Source: Adineta ricciae (taxonomy: Eukaryota; Rotifera; Eurotatoria; Adinetida; Adinetidae). From it: a stretch of 64,000 nt of DNA. The notes below the pieces were generated by a model. The model saw only the letters and a program-made list of their open reading frames with translations, was not told the origin of the DNA and ran no database searches. Position numbers and translations under genes: made by a program. Position 1 is the first letter of the stretch. Each line of letters begins with the position of its first letter. Where the stretch lies: assembly GCA_905250025.1 (NCBI GenBank), contig CAJNOJ010000047.1, positions 186,001-250,000 of the forward strand, written 5' to 3'. Positions 11,101 through 24,100 of the stretch are shown here, piece after piece.

Positions 11101-12416
11101 ATATCGTTTCGCGCACATAGTACTCGTATAAGATTAGTTGGTATCGAGAATAAACGAAGTATCCAGCAGTTGAAAGAAAATTATTCATTCTTGTTCTATT
11201 TCTTATGCAATAGAAATTGATTATTCATCAGCACGACGTGGACCAACTGTTAAACTAAGTGCACAAATACAAGGAGCCAGCAATCCGACGACAAACATCA
11301 TGCCGGCATCAACGTCTTTGCAAGATATTAACTCGCATACTCAGAAATACAATTGGAATAAGGATCAACCAATGATTAATCTAACCGAGTAAGTTTAAAG
11401 GTTTTCGACAAAGCTAAATTTAGCTTATTTGTTTGATCCGATAGAAAAAACTAAAAAGGAAGCTATTGACTCAAATCGGAACCGATGTTTTCCTTTTTTT
11501 GAACATCCAAAAATAGAAGCTCGTAAGGTTATTAGAACTAGGATCTATTGTATTGATACAGATGAGTCGGAAACTCTGCACGCACACTTCGAGAAATAAG
11601 AGACTGGGATTGTTTTTCATGGTAATTTAATCATTAATAAATTGATGAATGTTTGTTGTTTCGCTTTTAGAAGTTTGTTAACATCAAAAAGCAATCCGAG
11701 TAGTCGACCTAAAACATTTTCTCAAAGCAATGATCACATCTTCGAACATCCGGAAATCACAATCAAACCTTCGAGAACTGATGACAGGGCGAGCCGACGT
11801 TCACTTGTAACAACGAAACCAATGACACATTATGAAAGTAATGGAGGAAGTGTACCAAATATATTAGAACATCCTGACATGAAAACGCCCATTGTTATGG
11901 AAACTCAACAAGTATCATTGTCATCGTCTTCATCGTCGACTCCATCAAGTAGTCACCATAATAATAGAAAAATAATAAGACAACAGTCTGGTAAGGCGAA
12001 CGATGGCAACAGTTGGACAGCGATGCATTTGATTCATTTAGCGGATGTCTATGCGACACTGACTCGAACAGTGTCACCTGCCAGTCGTAATCAACATCAA
12101 ACGAATGCTGCTCCTAATCAAAGACGAACAGATTCACCTGGATCAGCCATCGACAATATTATGGAAAGTCCGGAACAAGAAAAGGTGAGACATTAGTTCA
12201 ATCAGTTTTCCACTAGTTTCTTTCCTTCGTTTTCAGAGTGAAGATAGCAGTTCATTTTCACTTCCACCACCTGCTACAACAACAGGCGCAACAAAAGCTC
12301 CAGTTCAAATCGTTCGTGAATATTCTGGAGTCAGTTCAGCATCGGATGTTGATCGAACTGGTAAACATTCCGAGAAAACCAATAAACCACAATCGGAAGA
12401 AGACGATTTTTGGTGA
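5112..12416 (+). CDS. OFD1: OFD1 orthologue, centriole/basal-body coiled-coil protein
   Basis: I assemble 22 exons with matching phases: 5112-5207, 5268-5462, 5528-5596, 5657-5804, 6103-6245, 6297-6386, about 6437-6518, 6573-6679, 7129-7248, 7303-7376, 7431-7522, 7578-7655, 7946-8013, 8070-8086, 8135-8190, 8250-8377, 8432-8600, 8654-8732, 11214-11388, 11671-11990, 12042-12184, 12237-12416. The product is about 876 residues (human about 1,010). The N-terminus holds a LisH motif (D-L-R-x-K-L-F ... R-G-R-L-I-Q-E-L) and the OFD1-type block after it. A long charged coiled coil follows, then the conserved late segment L-D-R-E-A-D ... Y-R-D-Y-Q-H-R and a Ser/Thr-rich tail ending in an acidic, aromatic tip. 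OFD1 caps centrioles, controls their length and is needed for cilia; rotifers have ciliated coronas. One exon is 17 bases long, and one intron (8733-11213) is unusually large. Confidence 0.92.
7656..7945 (+). other. OFD1 intron with GC-richer, repeat-like insert
   Basis: This 290-base intron is longer than its neighbours. Positions about 7707-7870 are GC-richer than surrounding introns, contain a perfect 14-base palindrome (agcaaagctttgct) and CCGG/CTTCGG short inverted pieces. It may be an old insertion; no target-site duplication or coding capacity is visible. Confidence 0.3.
8733..11213 (+). other. Large OFD1 intron (about 2.5 kb)
   Basis: Bounded by a phase-1 donor (aggtaacc) and acceptor (tatgcaatag). 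It is rich in poly-T, CT and GA tracts, including a (TC)n run followed at once by GAGAGAGA at 10753-10779 that could fold back on itself. An internal 3' splice site at 9638 opens an eight-codon in-phase frame ending in TAG, a possible alternative last exon. No gene on either strand is convincing. Confidence 0.5.
10753..10779. repeat. (TC)n/(GA)n simple repeat, self-complementary
   Basis: A CT dinucleotide run is followed immediately by GAGAGAGA, so the two halves can pair as a hairpin. It lies within the large OFD1 intron. Confidence 0.6.
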
Positions 12417-12611
12417 TAATGAATCACTCATGTCTCATTTTCTCTTTCGCTCTTGTTGCTCATTTGCTTTACTATTGCTGTTCTTTCTTCATATAATGTG
12501 TACATAGTACTCATGAAAGAAAACAAGCCAAAACAGAATTGAGAGAAACACTTTTTCTTTAGAAATTTCTTCGTTCTTTTTTTTTAGTCTTTTCTTTTTC
12601 TTGAAATCATC

Positions 12612-15600
12612 CTAACGAGTTATTGTTCGTGTCCATTGATCAAGATTTGATATTGTTGTTGGTGGTGTTAATAATGTTGTTGATATAGGTGTAATATATT
12701 CTTGATTTGTAAAAAAAAGTGGATTACTAACACCCAGACGATATGGTTGATATCGATCACTACTAACACGTTCACCATATGGAGTATAGGATTGAGGACG
12801 AATTGTTAAACCATACCTTAGTTGTAATAAAGAACAATTTAGTTTAGAAACATATGAACAGAAGCGATTTACCATAAGAACCAGATGATTATAAAAACTA
12901 ACATGAGAGAAAATACATAACCGAAGACGATCGCTAACGGCCAGAGATTGCTGGTATTGTTTGTCTCATCGTCGTCGAAGTTGATATTAGGATTGGTGGC
13001 GATGACTTTTGATGAATTGGAATTCATTTCAGATTCACAACGTTCACCTGTATATTGTTCAAGACATGAACAAATGTAGTTTTTCGATGCTAATAACATG
13101 TGACAGGTTCCATTGAATAAACACGGATTAGATTTACATGGATCAGCATAACAAGATGGATCTAAATAAATATATAGATACAAAATCTCATTATTAAGTA
13201 AACACTTCGATTGAACTTCGATTTAAATAGTTTACTTTTTACAAATCATGTCAACAGTACTTGTTAGAAGAACGCTCTCTGAGTACTCATCTACTTCTAC
13301 GTCGATATGAAGAATATTTTTATTTTAATTTAGTATAAAGTCCAAGATGAAATAGTTCACTATACTCAAGCGAGCGTGAATCACTCATGTTGAGTGAAAT
13401 TTGTTTTCCATCTGCAATTCAAGTAGAGACATACTCTATTTTCTCGTGAAGCTATGACTATTTAATGATGCATGATAAAAACGAGGACGAATTTTAAGTA
13501 AAAAATAGTCATACCCGTGCTGTTAGTACAATTAGTTTTCGATAGTTCACAATAATGCCCGGTGTAAGTTGGTTTACAAACACATTGTTCTTGATTAGCT
13601 TCGTCAATCTAGAATTTACATGTAAAACGAGATTTGCAGTTAATGATTTTCTCGTTGTGTTTACCAGACAAACACCGCCGTTTTGACAAACACGATTGCA
13701 TTTTTCGTTGAAAGGCGTCAGATAAAATGGTACCGGATATTCACAAAATTTGCCGGTATAATGTGGTCGACATAGACATTGAATATGGTGATTCGATTTA
13801 CTTATACAAAGACTTTGATGTTGGCATGGAGAACTTTCACATGGATTTTGTTCTTTAAAGAAAAACAAAACAGTATAGCTTTTTTGTTACTAAGGAGAAA
13901 ATTCTACTGGATTGCACATGCTTCCGTCGAACTACGCGAGAACTAAACTTACGAAACTGTGTAATCTTTAGAATTTCTAACGGAATGAGAATGATGACAA
14001 GATTTTTTTTGAGATTTCAAAAGTCGTTCTTTCACATACCAATTTCACAATAAACTCCAATGAATGACACGGAACAAATACATTGGAAACTTTCTTCAGA
14101 TCGTGATACACACGTCGAATTATGAAGACACGGTTTGCTCGAACATGGTGAATGTTCTAGAAATAGACGACCAATATTAAACTTCGACATTATGTTGTTC
14201 ATACTATATTTATGATGTCCGGTCGATATTGTGATAGGTAGTTCGGCTAAAGTGCCATTTTTCCTATCTGTGTATTTCATGTTCAACCAATCGAGATAGT
14301 TGTGTATATCATTTTGTAAAACCACGTTGGTTAGGTTTTTTATGATTCTCGTTGGTTTCGTCGGTCGAATATATCTGATAGTAGGCGGTGGTGGTGTTGT
14401 TGTTGTTCTCGTCGTTGTAGTTGAAGCTGTGTAGAACATTCGCGTGTAGAATGGAAACTAGAAAGAGTATCGTCATCGTTACTTACGGTGTAATCGCTGG
14501 GAACAATCGATTCCTGTCCAGTTCTTTTGACAAACACAAATTTCTGTGTCATAATCGATTTTAAAGCACTGTCCGTGAACACAAGTCACCTGTTCGCACA
14601 TTTGAATCATTGCTTTTAAAAATAAATACAGTATTACAACCGAAAGATATACTTTCGGACTTACAAGTTTCGCAATTTCGACCGGTAAATCCTGCTCGAC
14701 AATGGCAACGATATGCCGATGCAGGATTGACGCCAATCAATGTCTCACATGTGGCATTGTGTAAACAGGGTCGACTTGAACAACCGGATTCTCCTGCTTG
14801 ATTTCCAATTTAACAGCAACCGAATTGAAAGACACTATACTTACCGATTATAAAGCTTCCATTACAATTCTCTGACGTCCAGCCGTTGTAACAAACACAC
14901 CTTCCTTCTTTCGAACAGTATCCATGAACGCAATTCAGGCGATTACACGGCGATGAGAAGATTCTCATTGTTGAACCGATTTCACATGTTCGACCGGAGA
15001 ATCCTTTCTGACATTGACATAGATAACTTCGAAGATATACAACGCATGTGCCGTTGTTCAAACACGGTTCATCTGCACAAGCACGAACATCTAGAACGAG
15101 AAAATCAAGTTTGATCATTGTAATCTCTCTTTCTCTTTTTTTCGTCTTACCACTAAAGCAATGCGCTCCAAAGTATCCATTTTTACAAATTTTCTGTCCT
15201 GTGTTCACGTCACAATCGTACCGTTGATCGTGTGGTAAACAAAATGTTTCACAATTCGTTCCGAAGTAATTTGGTGAACAGTACAACTGAAAAAATCGAA
15301 ATAAGATTCAATTGATAATGAAAACCGACATCAACTAATAAACTCAACCGAAAAATCTGCTGTCAGGTTCGTATAAACACCAAATAAACTTTGTAAATGA
15401 ATTCGTCGTGGTTTCGCTAAGTCTTTAGATGGATAAGTATTCAAATCAAGCAATTTTCTTGCATAGAAATCGATTGAATCATGGATCGTTTGATTATTCA
15501 TGTCATCAACATCGAATACCTCAACAATTAAACCAATACCTGCCTATATAAAGATTGAATAATCGTTAAAATATAAAATTTCGACAAAAATCAAACAAAA

Positions 15601-16055
15601 TTTACTTCAGGATATTTAAAACGGAAATAAATAATGGGTTGATACCAAAGAGTATTCAACGATGATGCCGATCGCGGTTGTGCATCGAATTTATCTTCTT
15701 GCTGTTGATTCACATTGATAAAATGAATATCATCAGCACCGACGAAACCGGTAAAATGATCTCCTAATGTACAATTATGTGGATTTCGGAAAGGTAATCG
15801 TACAAGACAGAATAAAAAGGCAGTGTCACATCGCCCATCGTGATTGATGTCATGCTCGTATCTCGTATCGCACGGACGATTTTCATACGTTAAACCATTC
15901 CGATTTTTATAATGTAGTAAACGTAAGGACAGTGTTACTTCACTGACTGATAACTAAATACACATGAAAATGCACGTAAACAAAGAAAAACTAACTGAAC
16001 AAACCTTTAGAATGGCTAAGTTATAAGTGAGAATTACCATTAACCAATGGACCAT
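12612..16055 (-). CDS. Delta/Jagged-type Notch ligand (DSL protein)
   Basis: Twelve exons join in consistent phase: 16055-16005, 15953-15606, 15543-15349, 15286-15151, 15090-14845, 14793-14665, 14612-14487, 14426-14040, 13852-13665, 13608-13515, 13161-12873, 12816-12612, giving 797 residues. Order: a signal peptide (residues 1-17), an MNNL-type N-terminal C2-like domain, a DSL domain (Y-C-S-P-N-Y-F-G-T-N-C at its start, C-K-N-G-Y-F-G-A-H-C at its end), eight EGF-like repeats, one transmembrane helix and a cytoplasmic tail of about 70 residues. A Thr/Pro-rich spacer of about 100 residues with no cysteines splits the EGF array after repeat four. No Jagged-type cysteine-rich (VWC) domain is seen, so it is nearer Delta. 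It should present ligand to Notch on neighbouring cells. It converges on OFD1 with 195 bases between the stop codons. Confidence 0.92.
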
Positions 16056-16226
16056 GTCGTCCTTCTGTACATAATCACACAAAGCAAAATGTACAATTCA
16101 TTTTCGGTACGGACATGTACGGCAACTCAAATTCAATTCAACAACTGAACGAATGTTATACGTTATACGTATGTAGATGTGTAATGGTCAATATTGAATA
16201 TACGTTCTATTCGCTAAATGAGTGTT

Positions 16227-16442
16227 TATCTTGGAGTTATTAGCCGAGATGCGTCCAGACATACTTCTCTCCGTCGTGCTCGTTTGTCCAGCGACCGTCA
16301 AGTTAATACTGATGAAAGTTTGATTTTTCGTTGCGTCGTTTTTTTTCTCTCTACTAGTCATTGTCTTGTACACAAAGACGAAAAGTTCGAAAGTCTAAAT
16401 GAACAGCTGTGTCTATATTTATTTTTATGCTGTTGTATATGA
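16227..16442. repeat. Direct repeat, copy 1
   Basis: Matches 16444-16658 at about 96-97 percent by eye (about 7-8 substitutions, no indel noticed). The copies abut at an N. Confidence 0.9.
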
Positions 16443-16443
16443 N

Positions 16444-16658
16444 TATCTTGGAGTTATTAGCCGAGATGCGTCCAGACATACTTCTCTCCGTCGTGCTCGT
16501 TTGTCCAGCGACCGTCAAGTTAATACTGATGAAACTTTGATCTTTCGTTGCGTCGTTTTTTTTCCCTCTAGTAGTCATTGTCTTGTATACAAAGACGAAA
16601 AGTTCGAAAGTCTAAATGAACAACTGTGTCTATATTTATTTTTATGCTATTGTATAAG
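16444..16658. repeat. Direct repeat, copy 2
   Basis: Second copy of the segment at 16227. The junction falls exactly on the only ambiguous base of the window (16443), which suggests a scaffold join of two overlapping haplotype contigs rather than a biological tandem array. Confidence 0.9.
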
Positions 16659-17121
16659 ATGATTCTTCTGTGAGTGGAAAGAAAAAAAGTTTCAAGCAAT
16701 TGTCAGTTCGAATAATGATACTTTGATCGAAGCAGATTGATCTAATTATATGAGATTATCTTTCTATTTGACTTTTGCTCTGCATGTCGACGTGAACAGT
16801 GTAAATAGGGTGTTGCTGTCTTTTGCTATCGAAAATGATCATTAGTGTGATGATGACAAAGTTCCTAATAGAACATCATTAGATATCAATGTTGAAATAT
16901 TCTATTTTGGAAGTTGGGTGTGGGAGAATGAAGATATGAGAATGTTTTTTTTCACCTATGTGTGTCTTCACTCTCGAGATAAGCGACTCAATTTTTATCT
17001 TTTTTTTCACAAAATGGTGCTTCATGATTTCTTTTATTTTCGAATATTTCGTATTTAATGCAGTACCTCGAGTAAAACGAGTCTCTCCAAAGGCGACAAA
17101 TATTTAAAATAGTTTATTCGT

Positions 17122-17621
17122 TTAATATTGTTGTCCAAGATTTGGATACGCAGCTCCTCCCATGGGTTGCGCCATAACTGGTGCCGGACCTAGATATATA
17201 CATGTTCTGGTTGCATTCAGGTTATTCACTCGCATACATACCTCCAACTGTAGCCGAACGAAATTTCAATTCACGTGCTTCTTGACAGACAGCACACGAC
17301 GTACAGAAAGTAGTGGCCACACAGTCATTACAATCTTCTTGGATGCTGTAACGGTCACGTAATGCTTTTCGTTTACCCATATGAACTAAACAGCACAAAC
17401 CACAGTCGGCTAGTAGAACCCATATACAACACGAGCCACAACAGCTACTGCCGTCAATTTGTTGTGCATTCTCTCCATAGAGACAAGGTGTACAGCACCA
17501 ACCGTAGAAACAAATACCAATATCGCTGAAGCAATCGAAAAGACCACCTAAGACAAGAATTCGTTCATTGTACGTGCAACACGAAGAAGTTCTTTTCTAA
17601 CTTACTACTCCAAGGATTCAT
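17122..17621 (-). CDS. PLAC8-domain (cornifelin/FCR-like) cysteine-rich protein
   Basis: Exons 17621-17606, 17547-17242 and 17189-17122 give about 129 residues. Almost the whole protein is a PLAC8 domain: G-L-F-D-C-F-S-D, then F-Y-G-W-C-C-T-P-C, a hydrophobic Cys-rich core with two short membrane-like stretches (C-C-G-S-C-C and G-L-C-C-L), and the typical N-D-C-x(4)-F-C-T-x-C-A-x-C-Q-E-x-R-E-L end. The last exon adds a short Pro/Ala/Gly tail. PLAC8 proteins are small membrane-associated proteins; plant members affect cell number and metal handling and animal ones cell growth. No narrower role can be inferred. It sits between two large minus-strand surface-protein genes with its own short flanks. 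Confidence 0.88.
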
Positions 17622-18173
17622 GCTTCGGTTGTTAAGTGATGAGTTACTAAAATATGAAGTCTTTCTTAGTTTGACTACGACAGTAAACCTTGAAGGATTT
17701 TATATAGCTAAATTCCTTATCATCTTGATGGACAGAATAAAATATCTCTGAATATTTGCTCGCGTCATTAAAAACTTACTCTGTCGTTATGAAATTACTA
17801 GTTGTCAAGAGTCGATAGCGCGCTCTAGTCTCTGGTACTTATCTAGTGTAATTAAATCTTTACGATATCAAAAAAGTGAATAACCACTGATATGTGTGGG
17901 TGTCAAAGTTAATATTTACTAGATAACAATATGCTTTCCTATTGTAGCACGAGTTGTTTCAAGTAAAATTGAATATACATTTCTGATTTATTCAATTTTA
18001 CAAACACAATTCAACAAATGAGATTAACATCAATGACATCGTTGACAATAAAATGTTTTTTTTTTGTGAGATTTTTACCAACTAAAGCAATAAATACGAA
18101 AATAAAACTACCTATTGACTTTTAACACTGACATTTCTGACAGAAAAGAGTAAATATACTGATCGAATGTTTA
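17622..18173. other. Intergenic region between agrin 3' end and PLAC8
   Basis: AT-rich, about 550 bases, promoter side of PLAC8 and 3' side of agrin. Nothing else recognised. Confidence 0.45.
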
Positions 18174-21100
18174 TCAGTATAAATCACGACAGGGGCGTAA
18201 CTGTCTTTGCTTGTTGATTTGATCGTACACTAAATTTAAGTAGTTTTCATCAATAGAAACATTCCTTAGGCATCCATGAAAGGATTGACAATGCTGTTCA
18301 TCATAACCACAAAGCTGATTATATCCACCGATATAAATTAATGATGGATTAGGGTGAAAATCTGTTTCTTTACTCAACGATAATGTTTGATAATAATAAA
18401 TATCATCTAGTTTCATTATTATACGACGACGAACTCTAAATATAGGATGATGATATTTAGGTGATGTGAATAGAGAATTGCGTACCTTTCTATCGTAATT
18501 CGATGCCATCGACTATCATCGACTCGCACTTTCGATTTCAATAAGATCGCACCTGAATGTTGATCAACTTTGGTTTCGAATTGTAGAAAACCGTTAACAA
18601 GTATCAATGAAAGATACTTCGAGAAAAATGATACTGTAGTTTCACCAACAAAGAACACAAGACCGGACGAGTATTTCGTTTTCAGTAGCAGATCGAAATC
18701 ATTTCGTTGTAAATTCTGTGGTGTATAAGCATAAACTGCATTGCTTGCTCCATCGAACTCCGCTGATGTATCACTACTCTTCAATTGATCAATACACGTT
18801 GCATTATCCATATCCGTTTGATCACATAGAAGAAATGGATGCGATTGATATGGATCATCCGAATATTCAGTTATATTGAATAACTCCAGCGCATTCTGAC
18901 GAATGTCAGAGAATACACGATTGTTTATAATCATCTATTTGAATAGAGATACAAGTCGTTTCAGCATGTTATTAGAAGAGATGTTACTTTTTGGATTGAG
19001 CCTTGAAATCCTTCGAAGAGACGCGAATTCTTTGGGCGATATTGTTGAGGAAGGTTACCAATAAATGTCAGGGAACGTGGCCATAGATTATTTGAAGAGA
19101 ATAGTTCATAGGAAATGACTGGCAGGTCCTGATCGAGAATTAAAGTAATTTTTTGACCGTAGATCTCGATTAAACAGCGATGCCAGGTGTTCAGTTCAAT
19201 TGGAGAACGAGAACTAAGGCACGAGAAAGTTTTCAACGTTTGGTATTCACATAATTGAAATAGTTTACCTCAGAGCAATGTTCTTCGCTCCAAGTAGAAC
19301 ATTGAATAGCAATGTTTTCTGTTGTAAATATAATTTCATGTGACCTTTCTTCGAATTGATATGTTCGCTATAAATCAGTAAACCTAAAAACGACTCTCTT
19401 TGTTAGAAAAAGTTGAAAACTCTATACAACCTGATGATTTCGAACTTAAAAACCATAATTCCATCTTAAACTTTCCTGTTTCCCCTAACGGTTGCAATGG
19501 TCGATGTTTGATATAACTAATCGATTGAAATTGAACGGCATACTGATGATCTAGAATGACAAAATTGACTTATCTTGCTTCTTAAAACTCGCTGTGACAT
19601 ACCCAGGGAACAATTTAAACAAACACAGATGTAATCGTTTGGAGAAACAAGAACACATTCTTGATTGGTATCGCACGGTCTTCTTAAACATCGGTCAATC
19701 GCTGTATAATCTTCGTCCAAGCATTCATAATTTCTTGGATCGTTATTAGTGAGTGGGACACAATGAGTTCCTTGTAGACATTGAGCTGATTGACATGAAT
19801 TGACCGAACATTCATCTATTCGATCAAAAAAGATGTACTTTGAAAACTGAGAAAGAATACATACGAATATTTTGACCGGTTTGTTCTGAATTATTGAACA
19901 GTATCGCTTCTCCGTTGACGGATAAGTCATGAACGCATCCTTGAAAACCTTCATCAAGTTCCAATTGTTTATAATGGCTAAACATGACACCATAGAACTA
20001 GAGAATTGCACACGAAGTTTATTTACAAATGTAATGATTCTGGTAATCCACCTAAGAAGAATTGTTTTTTCAATGTCATTTCAAATGGTAATAATCCTTA
20101 AACAAAAAAACTTGGTTTTTCGATTCGTTCGTCTAAATTCCAGGCATACTCGTTGTTAGATTTCCATCATTCAACTTCGCTTGAATTTCATTATATACAA
20201 GACGAATTTGTAGTCGAACGTATGTATGTAATTTGATCTTCTCCGGTAATTGAATTTTCGATATCGAACGAGAAGATCGAATCCTTTCGAGAAAATTAGA
20301 TAAAACATCTCGAACTCTCTTTCGAACGAATCTTACATTATATCAATAGCTCGATTTCGTATCGCAATAACGAAATAGATATTGTTGGATTTCTCTTCCG
20401 AATAAAGAATTAATCCATTTTCATGCTCACTAGCAAAGGTAACATCAATCGATTTAATAAACGTCGATAAATTGTATTCCAGATAGGACTGACGATTAAA
20501 ATACGGTACAGTTATGGTAATTCCTGTTGATGAAAAGCTTGTCGGACAACTTCATTCGTGAAAATATGTACCTTACTCTGCTCGCAGTGACGTCCAATCC
20601 ATCCGAATGAACATAGACATATGTAGCTACCATTCGATTCATCGTGACATACACCATGATTTTCACATGGATTGAATCGCATGCATAGAGCATTTGATGT
20701 ACGGCGAATCGAATTCACTAAATTTTTATTGCGTTCGAATGGAGTTGAGTGTACTAAATTCATCGATGTACAAGAACTCTGTTCATCAGTTTTCAAGCAT
20801 CACTCACGCCTAATACACTGCGGTCCAGGAACACGTTTGTATTTTTGTTGTGCACATTCACAAAACTCAGATAGACAGACCATGTTCTCTCCGCAATCTT
20901 CATCTGTGATACATCGTTCTAAACGGAAAGATTTTACGTGTAAGACTGAAAACCAAATTCTATAATCGCTGTTTTACTTGAATCGATCGGTACGATCGGT
21001 AACACTTCTTCAACAAATCCACTATTTTCCACTTGTTGATGTTCATCCCTTGCTAATTGAATAAGCAGAGCGTTTAAGAAAATCGTTATCCCCGTCGTTC

Positions 21101-24100
21101 TTACCATGACAAACGCCAAGATACATCAAAACAATCTCATATTGTTCTGCACATTGTTGTCGTTTCATATCGCATTTAGATCGATACGTTCGCCCGTTCG
21201 AAGCACAAATGCTCATAGAACGTTGCTCTTCATCTGTACAAATTACTTGATCACATGTACATCTCGGATAACCATCACGAATTTGACATATTCCATCGAA
21301 GAGACATGTCAAATCATTGCATGTTCGTTGACGACGACGACGAGGATTTTTATTCACTAAATAGTATCGGAAAATATTTCACATTTCACTGTTTCTCATA
21401 CATACTGTTGACACAACCATGATCAGTGAGAACTAATGTTGAATCAATACATTTATCGCACTGAAGACCTGTTGTAAACGAATGACATGAGCATTGGCCT
21501 GTATCTTGTGAACAATCTCTTCGTTCCGAACCATACGGGTGGCAACCGCACGCTACAAGAGAAAATATACTTGATCCAAATTGAATCTTTAGTGATAGTG
21601 AATATCTACGGATGCAACCAGTATTGTTATGTGTTGAAATTCGGGCAAAATTCCAATATTCATTGTCACAATGAGAACATGTCAATCCATCAACACCTGA
21701 ACGGCAATAACAAGAACCTGTTTGTGGATCACACGATGTTCGTAATGAACCCGTTGGATGACAATCGCAATTCTCTTGAGAAGAGAAAAGAAAATCTTTT
21801 TTCTATTCTGCTCTTATCCAATAGAAAATCACATACCTGGACATCCTTGTCGATTGAATGTTGGTGAAACAGTAATTTGATCATTACAGCATCCATAAGG
21901 AGAAGTGGCACACGTAGAATTTTGAGAAACATATGAAGGAACCGCAACTAACAATCGGTTATCAAGATATCGAACTCAATTGATTCATCTTACCACATTC
22001 TCGTTTATTTCTCGCGGGCATCATATCATTTCTTGCACATTGACAAAGACCAAATGAGCAAATCATATTTCGTCCACAATCCTCATCGGACCGACATACT
22101 CGATATGGTAAAATAGCCGTTATAACTAAAATCAAAATTGTATCTATAACAAACATCCATCTATTTTACCTTTAACGCAACAACGGTTGGTTTGTTTATT
22201 ACAATAACTATTGATCGGACATCGTTCGAAAGCATCGCATTCAATATAACGGTTTGAATTCAAATCCAACAATACTTCATCATAACTGCATTCAAAAGTA
22301 TATTCTAAAAGAAAGTATTTCTCCGAAATCGCACAACTCGTCCCAGTTTTACTTTTTTGGTCGTGATATTGAATACAATAATGAGGAGAAACCGCATACA
22401 AATGTGTATTCAACTCACACGAACGTACATCCATTTCACATTGACTGTAAAATAATTCTTGATTGCTTCCACATATTGGATTTGATTGATTACGCTGTGT
22501 ACATCAGAAGTCACCTTTAATTTAACAATTGAAAATGCTTTACCGTCAAACAACTATCTTTCGTCGAGCATAGGCACGTATGATTTCCTTGTTCCGATCG
22601 ACAATATCCATTGAATGGACAGACAACATTCTGACAGTTATTGCACGGCCCCATGTGCCGTGGTTTGATATCTTTTTGTTTTGTACAAGCATCGTGCTCG
22701 AGTAAACATTGTGACCTAACATGGAAATCAATCTTTCACGAGAAGAATCAGAAAAAAAACTAACTTACGGATATGTAAATCCATTATCTCCGCAGATCTG
22801 TTCGTGCTCAGAATATTTCTGCGAGCAAGTCTTACATTCGCATTCAATCTGTTCGTTCGAATGATGTTTACATCGACCATAAGGACAATGAATTTTATCG
22901 CATATTGATACACCTTAATAATAAAATTAAAGGAAATGAATGAAAGAAAATAGTTAGTTAACATACAATAGGATATATCGACAGGAACGAAACTTGCATC
23001 GTTGAAACAACGAGCACGTTCCATCTCGCATAAGTTTTGGTAGAATCGACCATCCGATGCACAGATCTTCAGAAAAAAAAGCAAAAATGTACAATACTTG
23101 ACAGTTCGTATACGTTTACTGGATTTTTCTCAGATGAACAGTTGAATAAACATCGACATACGCCGAGTCCATTTTCCAGCATACACATTTTTCCATTTGA
23201 ACAAGTCAACGTTTTACAAGCTAGTCCATTCGATGCAATGTGAAGAAAAACAAAGATTTTGTCGAATAACTTCTATCTACCTTTTCTCAATTGCTGTTCT
23301 TCATTAGAATAGCATCTCTTATCGTGTAATTTGGTTAAATTTACACGAGATTGACAAGCATATTTCTGCATCTCACATTCATTCGAAAACGAATGAAGAT
23401 TACTCGCACATATTGGTCGATATTTTGACGAACAACTGACATACGGATTACACTGCTGCGAATTTAACAGGCAACTAGAACCCGTGCAATTTTCTAGAAT
23501 TAATTTTACACACATTTCAATCATCCGTTCATAGAAAGAAACCTACGGCATCTTCCTGAATGAAGAACATATAGATTTTGTTGAATTTCGCACGCTTTCT
23601 TCTGTAGCTCGCAACTTGTATCATAAGTTCGTTGATCATTCGCACAGATTAATCCATCAGGCGCTTCTGTCCGATCGTATTCATCACAATTAATTGGACA
23701 ATTACATCCCGCTAAACCATTCTCATTTATGACACATTTCGCCCCATGAGAACAATTCATTGACGAACATGTCAGATCTGTTCAAAAAATGTATCTTTCA
23801 ATAGAAAACTCGGCACAATTTCCAAGTTTCTCTACGACTTACTTTTCTCGTAATATGCAACACATCTCGCCTGATCAAGTCGACATGTATCACCATTCGA
23901 ATCGGCACAATTAAAAATGCAATGACATTGGTTTTGCTCAGTACACGTCGCATTATATTTACACTCGAGGAAACCATGTAAACACGCTAATGGAACAAAA
24001 CAACAAGCTAAAAAAATAGGCAAAACTTCTGCCTTTACCTCGCTCAGATCGATCTAAACAAAGAATCTAAGAGAGGAAAGATTCAGATTTCGACTTACTG

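Larger units (their letters stand above)
16056..17121. other. Intergenic region containing a tandem duplication and an N
   Basis: Upstream region of the Notch ligand and downstream region of the PLAC8 gene. It contains two copies of a segment of about 215 bases separated by a single ambiguous base. Short frames here (for example on minus within the repeat) lack codon-like structure and occur in both copies only because the copies are near identical. Confidence 0.6.

Noticed and set aside
16188..16662. Open frames inside the direct repeat on both strands
   Set aside because: They are shared only because the two copies are near identical; composition and lack of starts or splice sites argue against coding.
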